62,516 bases of DNA from Lichtheimia corymbifera B2541 (lineage: Eukaryota > Mucoromycota > Mucoromycetes > Mucorales > Lichtheimiaceae): the NCBI GenBank assembly GCA_000697475.1, contig JNEU01001159.1, forward strand, positions 1 through 62,516, given 5' to 3'. A program made the position numbers and the translations under genes. How positions within the stretch are numbered: the stretch's first letter is position 1; every line of letters starts with the position of its first letter. The notes below the pieces were generated by a model, which saw nothing but the letters and a program-made list of their open reading frames with translations, had not been told where the DNA came from and did no database searches. Below, piece by piece: positions 1 to 9,288 of this stretch.

Positions 1-234
1 TTGTTCTATGCAATCCACAGCTAGTGTCTGCGTGTAAGCTATCATTCTGTTCTCTCTATACTTCATGTGCTGATAACATAAACGGATCTTCTTGCTGTGT
101 ATATGTTGCATTCTTGTTTCCGCTACCATCCATGTTCATGCTTTCGTAAAAATCCATGTTGTGTTGTCATTATCGCCTGTCCCAACTCGATCATAATTCT
201 CTTCCTCAGACAATCCACGAAAAATATCCATGAT

Positions 235-530
235 CACATTATAGAGAATCCTTCTGTCATCGACCAAGCTTCCTCATTTGATCCACTTTTGCACCAGAGA
301 TCCAGCATGCCTCGCTTGTCATCCATTCCCGTAAATATGTTTTGCGCCATTGATCAAAAAGTAATCCATCACCTTAAGCATCTCATCATCCGTATATCCA
401 TCAATGATGCCACCGACACCACGATCCACTTTCATTTTACGCTTGAGCTCTCGTTGTTCAAAAGGCCTTTTCTTTTCCAATGTTGAGTGCTGTTCCACGA
501 ATATTTTGGCGTTGGGAGAGTACAGATAGA
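235..530 (-). pseudogene. Degenerate coding trace, possibly Crypton/Ndc10-type recombinase
   Basis: Read on the minus strand, about 65 codons are open from near 526 to a stop near 320. A one-base shift then restores a further ~25 sensible codons to about 236. The translation contains GYTDDEMLKVMDYFL followed by a Tyr-Gly-Asn and an Arg-rich stretch. That resembles, from memory, the Ndc10-like domain of Crypton-type tyrosine recombinases common in Mucorales, but I could not align it. There is no start codon in context, no intact frame and no catalytic core, so this is at best a fragment. The rest of 1-874 shows no gene I can support. Confidence 0.3.
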
Positions 531-874
531 AAATCGCATTGATGAATCACTGAATGGATACGGGCTGCCATCATGTATGTTGTTCTTTTTGTTGCCTTTT
601 GGGACCGAGAAAACGTGGTAGCTTGTCTTCAGTTCAAGTAACCATCTTCGTATTCTTCTTTCATACACCAGTGCTATCATCACACGTTTAATTCATTTCG
701 AACCACGTCAATGTATCCATTATCCACTAATCTTGAAGTGCGTTGTTGCTCAGGGGTATAAAAATCTTGTACCTTTGGGTCAAATATCATGTTTTACTGG
801 CAAAGAGATGCTAGGACAATCGATACTCTTGTGTACTACTCCCAATACTCTTGGTCTCTGGGTATGTAGCAGCA

Positions 875-2100
875 AGATGTGTATATAACACTACCCTTGG
901 ATGTAGGTGATGTGGATTTGCAACTGAAGACAAAGATGGATGGCAACGAAAACGGCAGGAGTGATGACGATGATAATGATGATGTTGAAGGTGTTGTGTT
1001 GTCTACGTCTGGAGTCGCGACTGGCAACAACGACGGCAATGAAACCAGGATGACGACGATATGAAGGTGTGGGCAGTTCACAAATAACAATATTGCGTGA
1101 TCGATGACGACGACGACGAGTGGGCGTAAGCATGATCTAAAGCAAGCAGTGTCAGGTACTGTCAGGTCTAATGTCTACGTGTCTCCATGCCAACGACCCA
1201 ACGCTTACAACAAAGACTAAAGGTGAACCCGATGGATGACTTGAAAGAAAGATACAAAGAAAGTCAAGCTGCCATCATGAGAAGACAGTAGTAGAATAGG
1301 ACAGAACTCATGACTCTACTCTTGGATGTGGCAGATGTAGATATGCAACTGAAGACAAAGATGGCACCGAAGACGGCAGCGATGATGACGATGATGATGG
1401 ACGATGGACGATGGATGATGATGATGATGATGACGGTGTTGTGTTGTCTATGTTTGTAGTTGCGGCCAAGGACAAGGACGGCAGTGGGTGTGGTGTTGAC
1501 AGTATTATGCGATCGACAACTACACAATGGGAGGCATCGTCTAAAGCAAGCAGTGTCAGATACTGTCATGTCCATGTCTACGGGTCTCCATGCCAACGAC
1601 CCAACGCTTACAACAAAGACTAAAAGTGGAACCCGATGGATGACTTGAAAGAAAGATACAAAGAAAGTCAAGCTGCCATCATGAGAAGACAGTAGTAGAA
1701 TAGGACAGAACTCATGACTCTACTCTTGGATGTGGCAGATGTAGATATGCAACTGAAGACAAAGATGGCACCGAAGACGGCAGCGATGATGACGATGATG
1801 ATGGACGATGCATGATGATGGTGATGATGATGATGGTGTTGTGTTGTCTATGTTTGTAGTTGCGGCCAAGGACAAGGACGGCAGTGGGTGTGGTGTTGAC
1901 AGTATTATGCGATCGACAACTACACAATGGGAGGCATCGTCTAAAGCAAGCAGTGTCAGATACTGTCATGTCCATGTCTACGGGTCTCCATGCCAACGAC
2001 CCAACGCTTACAACAAAGACTAAAAGTGGAATCTGATAGATGAATGACTTGGTTGGGAGATACAAAGAAAGTCAAGCTGCCGTCATGAGGGAGAAGACAC
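875..2100. repeat. 404-bp tandem repeat, about three copies
   Basis: Two nearly identical units begin with the same AAGTCAAGCT string at 1261 and 1665, and the string recurs at 2069, giving a period of 404 bp. A diverged earlier copy occupies about 875-1260. Each unit holds a GAT/ATG-rich trinucleotide tract (1381-1435, 1783-1835) followed by a conserved block. Both strands are open over parts of each unit, but only because of the trinucleotide bias. I see no protein family and treat this as a non-coding satellite. Copies 2 and 3 differ mainly in the trinucleotide tract and the last ~40 bp, which suggests recent duplication. Confidence 0.85.
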
Positions 2101-2284
2101 CACTAGTAGACCACTGGCACCGATGTGAAGTAGGTTTTTGGTAAGAGAAAAGAGGGGTCAAAAATGCGTGGAGCGGAGCGCTCACGCGCTGCATTCAAGG
2201 CGAACCATGGATAATGCGAATCGGGTCACAAATAAGCGGTGTGAATCGGTTCCGTGACCCAGCCAGCGGGATCCCGTTTATCTA

Positions 2285-2566
2285 TAAAGTTTCACGATCA
2301 ACCTCGCCGATCTCAGATTCACCCAATGTCACCACCAGCCAAAGTGAATCGGGTCGACCTCGGCTGGTGGTGACATTGGGTGAATCTGAGAATGGCCACG
2401 ACGATCGTGAAACTTCTACACAAGGTGCGCTACACCCAGCTGAGCAACTTTGTTCGATTGAAGACCCAACGTTTCATTGTAGAATTTTTAGTTATGGGCA
2501 TCTTTGTGTTTTACATATGCTGTAACCATGATGCTATATGGAGAGTGGCCTTTGTTCGTTGTCAAG
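2285..2566. repeat. Foldback repeat copy A (left arm truncated)
   Basis: The two halves are reverse complements around a centre at about 2345-2360: CACCCAATGTCACCACCAGC on the left and its complement on the right. The right arm runs to about 2566, while the left arm starts only at the AAAGTTTCACGATC block, so it is truncated. It is the same family as copies at 2637-3085, 55719-56163/57427, 57502-57945 and 60630-61050. Confidence 0.8.
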
Positions 2567-2636
2567 TAGGTAGACCCCGATAGAGCCGAAGATGCAGACG
2601 GACTTCTTTGTGCAACACAACTCATTTGCATGATAC
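2567..2636 (+). repeat. Foldback-array spacer, forward orientation
   Basis: A ~70-bp block starting at a CCGATAGAGCCGAAGATGC motif and ending at GCATGATACTTCC separates copies A and B. The same block is found forward at about 57427-57501 and 57946-58018, and reversed at about 58281-58345. Confidence 0.7.
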
Positions 2637-3085
2637 TTCCCAATGAACGAAGACCACTCTCCATATAGCATCACGCTTACAGCATATGTAAAACATAAAT
2701 GTGCCTGTATCTCTAAACTTTACAATTAAACGCGGGGTCTTCAATCGAACAAAGTTGCTCGTCAGGTTGAAGCGCACCTTGCGTAGAAATTTCACGATCG
2801 TCGTGGCCAATCTCTAATTCACCGAATGTCGCCACCAGCCTCGTTGAAAAAAAAAAATTCAAGAGGTCGACCGCCAACCCACTTTGGCTGGTGGTGACAT
2901 TGCGAAATCTAGGATTGGCCACCGCGATCGTGAAACTTCTACACAGGATACTTTCGGCCACAACGAGCAACTTTGTTCTATGAAAGACCCCACCTTTCAT
3001 TGTAAAGTTTGGAGGTACAGGCACCTTTATGTTTTTACTATGTGGTAAGCGTGCTGCTATATAAAAAGTGGTCTTTGGTCATGGT
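2637..3085. repeat. Foldback repeat copy B
   Basis: A ~450-bp imperfect palindrome with arms of roughly 200 bp. The outer ends read CAATGAACGAAGACCAC and the near complement around 3065-3080. The centre (about 2845-2885) is an A-rich loop plus AGGTCGACC. Scattered open frames on both strands are fragments of the arms, not genes. Confidence 0.8.
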
Positions 3086-3189
3086 CGATCGCTTCACTCA
3101 TATTAGAGCCAAAGACGCAGAAGGATTTGTTTGTGTAACCAGTCAAGCGGCAGGAGTTGAAGGGTCGATCCTATTGGTGGAGAGTGCAT

Positions 3190-3440
3190 TATGATGATTC
3201 CCTCCTAGGCACTCTCTGTAATATCGGCTTATCTCGCATATGAATGATGAAGCTTTAAGCAACGTATGTAATGCAACAAAGCGATGAAGTTTCTCGTTGC
3301 AATGATATATAAATGATTTAACATCTAGTTCTCCTCTTTCAATCCACTTCACTGAATCATCATCAATCATGAAACCAACCACGTAATGCACATCTCGTCT
3401 GTATGGGCCGAAAGCAAGATGTTTAAACTCTCATGTTGAA
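3190..3440 (-). pseudogene. Coding-like remnant, unidentified
   Basis: On the minus strand about 80 codons are open from near 3428 to 3190, with protein-like composition (for example HYVVGFMIDDDSVKWIERGE). The frame begins after an in-frame stop and runs directly into the flank of foldback copy B, so no intact gene is present. It faintly recalls the N-lobe of fungal FunK1-type kinases, but this is only an impression. Confidence 0.2.
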
Positions 3441-4507
3441 TATATATGATATTATTAGATGCAAGTCGAAGAATAGATACGGATATGATACTATGGGTGT
3501 CTCTCAGGTATATATTATAGAGGAACGCTATCACCAAATTGAATATGTGTGGGTGAATCTGGTAAACCCAATGGCTGTCATTGCTTCATTGTATCCTTCT
3601 GCTGCCGCCATAATCAGTATCATCCAAGATCCCAAAGCCGCTGTTGCGTGCTTTCACTCCAGTGATCCAACATCTTCCATGATCCATATCATTCAAACAC
3701 TTCTCACGAATGCCTATCCAATCCATCACCATCATCCTCGGTCGCATCCACAAGTTAAGATCCTTCCTTCTTGCTGGCAACGTGCCCATGCAATCACAAT
3801 AACATTCCCATCACTGCACTTGATTGCCTCCATCATCCTAACCATTGCATTTCCAGTATTTGATATAAAGAGCCCTCCCCCTGTGATCCATCCGCCCGTT
3901 CGGTCTATCCCTCTCTTGATCGGTTCCCAATGCAATTCAAACATGTGAAGATTGCTTGTATGTTTTTGAAAGTTATATGGCATAATCCATTGGAACATGA
4001 GTATATTGAATCAAGTTGCTACGCGAAATAAAGCTGCCTCTATACAATGGCTATCTGCTGTTCATATGAAAAGGCCGAAGAGAAGCTGCTGCAAGTAAAG
4101 TACGCTGTTTGAGACAATGGAGTGAGACCTTGCGTTTGGAGGTGTAGAGGTGTGAGCAAGGGCGAGTGTTGCAGTAGAGTGACAAGGTTGTGAACGCTGT
4201 TCGAGACAATGGAGAATAGACATTGCTAATAGCAACTGCTGCAATGAATGCTGTTACGTTGATTGCGGTAGAGGAGTGTACAAGACAAAGTGCTGTGTCA
4301 AGAAACGTGGGTGTTGTAGTAGTGGGGTGCACACGCCATGGGCTTGCCATTCAGTCAAAGACAATTGGATCAAGAGAACTGCAGTATTGACATGATGGGT
4401 TGAAGCAGGACAATCGTTCGCAAGCAATAGTTGCAGTTAATGGGGCAACAGTTGAGAATGGGAGGAAAGGACAATAAAGTGCAAGTGGATGAGCAGGAAA
4501 TCAAATA
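3440..4507 (-). repeat. Dispersed ~1-kb repeat, copy 1
   Basis: This segment aligns by eye with the reverse complement of 59078-60190 and, for its last ~550 bp, with 53700-54250 in the same orientation. Shared landmarks are the CAACTTG/GCTACGCGAAATAAAGC junction near 4012-4030, the GTGCACACGCCATGG block near 4327-4345 and the GGGCAACAGTTGAG block near 4442. It carries short coding-like stretches on the minus strand with stops between them. It is probably a decayed transposon with no recognisable enzyme. Confidence 0.65.
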
Positions 4508-4908
4508 ATCAATCAACTTGATTTTTCTGGTGTTGGATGATACTTCTTTGTTTGCGCGTTGCTCAGTTAAATCCTCCCGGATCAATAAAGTTGAACGATG
4601 AAAATGATGAGCTGAAGCAGGGCAATCGCTCACATGCGTTATTTTGAGTAACAATGGCGAATGGGAGGAATGGGCTATTACATACATACAATGATTTCTT
4701 CTACCAGCAATGAAACAATCAACATAAAAATGAACGTACATTATAATACAAATTACACAGATTCATTGAGATATAGGTTGGTTTATTCAAGAGATAAAGA
4801 GGGATTGGATGTGGAGTGTTCTTGGGATGACACTGATTTGCTAATCATGTCCAAGTCGCCAAATTTGGCTCGGTGATACAGCTCCTACTCCTCTTCTTCC
4901 TTCCAAGC
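4508..4908. other. Repeat fragment and 5' region of the ligase gene
   Basis: 4561-4640 matches a block at 55466-55545 and, inverted, about 61190-61260 (shared GGATCAA/GAAAGTTGAA/GATGA pattern). The remaining ~270 bp before the ligase start is unique and AT-rich. I see no further gene. Confidence 0.5.
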
Positions 4909-6429
4909 ATGCTCCTTTTCCGCCGAATCGTTGCATGTACAGCACTCCATCGCCCATTTTCAACCAAGGCAACACATGCCAATACAGCCCAGCTCGATCG
5001 GTTGTATGAACTTGCGACAACAGTCAATGAGACGAATAGCAATATTGAAAAGGCTCTCCAAGTCAAACGCTTTATGCCTTGCTGTCATTCCATCATGAAG
5101 CGCGTATACGATCCCCATTCGCGGTTCCATATTTCTTCACGGACTGTATTGGCGTATATTGAACGACAAGGTGCAAAGAAAAACATACCAGCAGCATCGA
5201 CACCTACAACACTGGAAGCGTTACTGGAAGCGTTAGCGTCACGGCAACTGACAGGCAATGCAGCACTTGAAGCAGCAGCGTCTTTTTACCTATCTTATTG
5301 TCATACGGCTTCCCAGAAGCAAATCTTTTGTCGTATCCTTGATCGTAATCTCAAGATGGGCGTATCCACAAAAACAATGCAACAGATCCTTCGTCGCGAT
5401 GATGATCAATTTCGATTCCCGAGCGTTGCCTTGGCACACCTTCATCCCTTATCACAGTACCCATTGGATAATGGCGAATGGTACGCATCACGTAAACTTG
5501 ACGGTGTGCGATGCATTGCGTTTGTCAACCATGACGATATTCGTTTCTATTCACGCACCGGTCGACGCTTTGAGACATTGCAAAAAGTGGAAGAAGCCAT
5601 TCGTAGACGACAAAAGAAAAAGGGCGATGGTGGTGGATCATTTGTATTGGATGGCGAGATATGCGTTTATGACGAACACATGGAGGATTTTATCAGTGTC
5701 ATGAAGCAAATAAGGACCAAGCAACCCATGGATCATCCTGTCTATGAAGTATTTGATTTGGTGGATACACAAGGATTCATGAAAGGCGTTGATCCGACCC
5801 CGTTTACAGAACGACAGCAGCATTTGAAATCATGGATTGGTCATTCACAGCCACATCTGAGGATGGTGCCTCAAACAAGAATCACATCAAAGCAAATGTT
5901 GAAGCAAATGAAGGACAAGGCAGCTAGGCATGGATGGGAAGGATTGGTTCTACGTCGAGATACAGGGTATCAGGGGAAACGAAGGTAAGGGTAAAAAGAA
6001 CAATCATGCATTCTTGCTGTGGAATTAAATTGCGTTGCAAGTCGCGACATGATCAAGATTAAAAAATGGAAGGATCAAGAATTCATTGTCAAATCGATCG
6101 AAACGGGACGTATGAGGATGCCAGATACCGGTGAAGACAAGGAGGTCATGACAAGCGTTGTCATTGAACACAAAGGTAATAGTGCTCAATCCCACATGAT
6201 GTATCCATGGTTACTTATTCTGCCTGTCTTCTTTTCAGGTACAACGGTGAGCGTTGGATCGGGGTTCACGCTTCAGCAGCGTATGCGCTTTTTGCAAAAT
6301 CCGGATCTTATCATTGGGAAACCCATCACGGTGCAATACTTTGCTGAATCTCCTGGCGAAAACGGGCAGGCTTCTCTTCGATTCCCTACCGTCAAGATGG
6401 TTTATGAAGAAGGTGTGCGTGATGTCTAA
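4909..6429 (+). CDS. ATP-dependent DNA ligase, probably mitochondrial
   Basis: Seals nicks in DNA through a covalent lysyl-AMP intermediate. Exons 4909-5984, 6042-6175, 6239-6429 give 466 aa. The second in-frame ATG (4909) is chosen because it begins with a basic, hydroxylated, acid-free N-terminus (LLFRRIVACTALHRPFST) typical of a mitochondrial presequence; an ATG at 4873 would add 12 hydrophobic residues. Nucleotidyltransferase motifs are all present: motif I KLDGVR with Lys196, YSRTGRR (III), VLDGEI with Glu250, EGLVLR from 344 (IV), and IKIKKW around 363-368 (V), which is restored only after splicing of intron 1. An OB-fold-like C-terminus follows. It lacks BRCT and PCNA-binding segments and is far shorter than nuclear Cdc9/Lig1, resembling compact phage, bacterial or kinetoplast ligases. 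Compartment is inferred. Confidence 0.85.
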
Positions 6430-6893
6430 TTGTATACTACCATTCTCCTTCATCTTTTCACTTGTATATGTCTTATACTCTCCACAACCATGATGATCCC
6501 CGTATTCCCTGATGTGCATATATAAAAGCTGAGGAGGTTGAATGAAGATAATGGCTGGACAAAGCGAAGTTTTCCCCCATGGCAAGTCAATGATCCAATA
6601 TGGTCCACTTTATGATGGACGCCAAGGCTTAGATGGTTGTTGAGGTCCCTAGGGTGTGCAAGTACTATATGATGCCAAAAGAGGTGGACATATTGCTTTA
6701 TTTGTTTAAAGTGGTACAAGTATTGTTTACTCTTTCTTTCGGTGTGTTTCGTAATGAACCATTGGCAAGTAGCCACCGCATCAGACACAATGGTATCGGA
6801 CTTTTCAAGTGGACCTTGTTTTCCAACACCACATGAAAGTTTTGAGATAACGCCTCTCCCTTTTTTCCCCCTTCCCTCTCTTTCGTTTTCTGC
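6430..6893. other. Intergenic region, ligase to elongase
   Basis: No coding region seen. A TATATAAAAG string lies at about 6518-6527, and a pyrimidine-rich tract at 6855-6890 directly precedes the elongase ATG. These are compatible with a promoter and leader, not proven. Confidence 0.4.
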
Positions 6894-8005
6894 ATGTCCG
6901 CCATTCAGTTCAGCATTGACAGGCCATTTGGTGTCTACTTGTGGGATTACTTTGACCAACTCTACACTGCCGTTGTAGGCAAGTCGGCTACGGACTTTGC
7001 TTTTGTAGAAGGAGAGACGCCCCTGTCCACCGTCCCAGAAGGTAACCAATGACCACCATTGACCAACACGATGAAGGGTTATTAAAGAGAGAAACCATGC
7101 TTTTTTTTAGTTGCCATTGGATGTGTTACCTATTTGTTGGTTATCTTTGGCGGACAATACATGCTTCGTGAATCTGGCCCAAGCAACCCCAAGTTTATCT
7201 TTCGCCTTCACAACTTTTTGTTGACGATTGTATCCCTTGCTCTCTTGTTGTTGTTGGTTGAACAATTGGTTCCTCAGTTGGCGCGTCATGGTCTTTACTA
7301 TACCATTTGCTCAGCAGAAGCATGGACCGAGAAGCACGAATTGCTGTACTACCTCAATTATCTTGTCAAATGGTGGGAATTGGCAGATACCGTGTTCCTT
7401 GTGCTTAAAAAGAAGAAGCTTGGTAAGTGAGGATGCGTATAGATATATCACGGGTATGGATTGGGACTGATGGGAGATCTTTATGTTAGAATTCTTGCAT
7501 TACTTCCATCACAGTATGACCATGGTCCTTTGCTACACTCAATTGGTCGGCAGAACCACTGTTGTAAGTATAGGATGATTAGAGAAAAAGTGGATTCATT
7601 CAAGGCTGACAATTGCAATGATAGTCCTGGGTGCCTATTACGCTCAACCTTACTGTACACGTTCTCATGTACTATTACTACTTCCGTACCGCCTCTGGTG
7701 CCAAGATCTGGTGGAAGCGTTACTTGACGACCATGCAGATTATCCAGTTTGTGATTGATTTGGTTGTCATTTACAGCTGCACATACACCTTTTATGCCAA
7801 CAAGTATGCTCCTCATTTGCCCAACTTTGGTTCTTGTGCTGGAGGTGAAGGTGCTGCATGGTTTGGTTGTGCCCTTCTTTCTTCCTATTTGTTATTGTTT
7901 ATCAACTTTTATCGCATGACTTACAAGGCTGGTAAAAACAAGAGCAAGACGGCCGCCGCTGTTACTGCTGCTTCCACCACGGTCAAGAAGAGCAAGAAGA
8001 TCTAG
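6894..8005 (+). CDS. ELO-family very-long-chain fatty acid elongase
   Basis: Catalyses the condensation of malonyl-CoA with acyl-CoA in the endoplasmic reticulum. Exons 6894-7041, 7111-7422, 7490-7563, 7625-8005 give 304 aa, the usual size for GNS1/SUR4 proteins. The diagnostic histidine box is HYFHH (His157, His160, His161), built across intron 2. Before it lies the family pattern KWWELADTVFLVLKKK. After it come the TQLVGRT and LNLTVHVLMYYYYF motifs and about six or seven hydrophobic helices. The C-terminus KSKKI fits a KxKxx ER-retrieval signal. The start at 6894 is the first ATG of the exon and gives an ELO-like N-terminus. Which chain length it prefers cannot be read from the sequence. 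Confidence 0.92.
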
Positions 8006-8123
8006 ACAACCTCCCCTATTACTACTACTACTACTCCATCTCTTATCAACCCCCTCCCACGCACACACACACACATCAGCATTTTTTTTCTGATTCCATT
8101 GTATAGAAAAAGGAGAATAGAGT

Positions 8124-8921
8124 TTACTTAGAAGAAGAATACAATTGCTTTTCGCGAATGTAATTAGCTACATCGGGATCTACGATGGTATCCAAGTCGT
8201 TGTTGTTGCTATGAGCCTGCTGTCGTGCAAGTGTGCTGGATAATTTAGCAATGGCAGGATCCGATAATACGACACGCGTCATTTTGTCCTTGTAAGCACA
8301 CGATTGCCAAAAAGACTCGATATCACCATAACCTGGACGATCCGCACAGACCAGCTGGGCGTGCTTGAAAAAGGGAGCCAACGCATCATTGAGCGGTGTA
8401 GGTAAATAATATTTGGCATCAAGGAATCGTATCACGGTATCATATCCCAACACAAAGTACGGTGTGCAATCAGGCCACTGGTGTGCCAATGTCGTTGCCT
8501 TGTCGACAAATTTGCCATGCGGTGTCACTGCTACGGCCGTTGCCAGGTGCTGTTGCTGCTCGCTGTCGACAAGCTTACGTGCTATCAGGGTCATCATCGC
8601 CAGCCTTTCTTCTGTAGACGCACCACTAGCATTCATCTTATCCACGTTACGCGTCGTATATAACAGCAAACAACTGTCAAAGTATCCCGCGCCGAAATGC
8701 GATACGGTGGCATGCACAAGTGCCTGATGGGCTCGTGTAGGCGGGTTGAATGAAGAGTCAAGTACAAGCATGCGTTGGTGTCGTCGACCTTGCCATCCTT
8801 CAGAAGTAAATGTCACTTGCAGATCGTCATTGCCGTGCAGCGTGGAGGATGCCATGATGCTGTAGTAGTTTTTTGATAAAATAGAGCGTCGTAAAAGACA
8901 AGGCACACGGAATGAAAACAT
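8124..8921 (-). CDS. POF1: POF1/NMNAT-like nucleotidyltransferase
   Basis: A single-exon protein of 265 aa of the cytidylyltransferase superfamily, as in yeast Pof1 and nicotinamide-mononucleotide adenylyltransferases. Evidence is SFNPPTRAH at 57-65 (the nucleotide-binding (S/T)FNPxTxxH signature) and LSSTLAR near 227 (the ISSTxxR-type signature), with GYDTVIRFLDAKYY between them. The first 22 residues are basic and could target mitochondria, or translation may begin at Met23. Which nucleotide substrate it uses is not certain; Pof1 proteins are linked to protein quality control as well as NAD-type chemistry. It ends 118 bp from the elongase stop, in tail-to-tail arrangement. Confidence 0.82.
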   Translation of the reverse strand: MFSFRVPCLLRRSILSKNYYSIMASSTLHGNDDLQVTFTSEGWQGRRHQRMLVLDSSFNPPTRAHQALVHATVSHFGAGYFDSCLLLYTTRNVDKMNASGASTEERLAMMTLIARKLVDSEQQQHLATAVAVTPHGKFVDKATTLAHQWPDCTPYFVLGYDTVIRFLDAKYYLPTPLNDALAPFFKHAQLVCADRPGYGDIESFWQSCAYKDKMTRVVLSDPAIAKLSSTLARQQAHSNNNDLDTIVDPDVANYIREKQLYSSSK

Positions 8922-9288
8922 GACATCATATTACTGTCTCCATGTGATCCTTAAATAAAACTGACAACATTGACACGACAACGTTATGAATGCTAAAACA
9001 ACATAATATTAATGAAATGGTGTCCGAACAAGTGTTCTATTCTGGGGACAAGGTTGTGTGTGTGTTGTTGGGGATATGTGTGTTTGAGAGAGTGAGAAAG
9101 ATGGGGGAAGAAAAGAGTAAAAGTGTGTGAAAACTATATATGAATGTCAGTATGGAATCGTCAACGATGTGGTGATTGTTGTTGCGAGTGCTGTGTGTGT
9201 GTGTGTGTTTGCGTGTGTGCGAGTGCGTGTTGTGTGTTTTCGGGGGGAATCCTGTTTTTAATATATGTGTTGTAAATAATAACATGTT
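8922..9288. other. Intergenic, GT-rich microsatellite
   Basis: Upstream of the POF1-like gene and 3' of the kelch gene. GT/TG tracts lie at 9054-9063 and 9193-9212. Nothing else seen. Confidence 0.5.

Noticed and set aside
1264..2065. Minus-strand frames of the 404-bp repeat resembling a hydrophobic protein
   Set aside because: The apparent poly-Ile/Ser stretches are GAT/ATC trinucleotide repeats read in another frame; no family likeness.
2380..2583. Open frames inside foldback arms (repeated near 2713-3024, 55778-56170, 57586-57903)
   Set aside because: The same arm sequence is open in several frames and strands because of low stop density; no start context, motif or codon signal. They are parts of a repeat.
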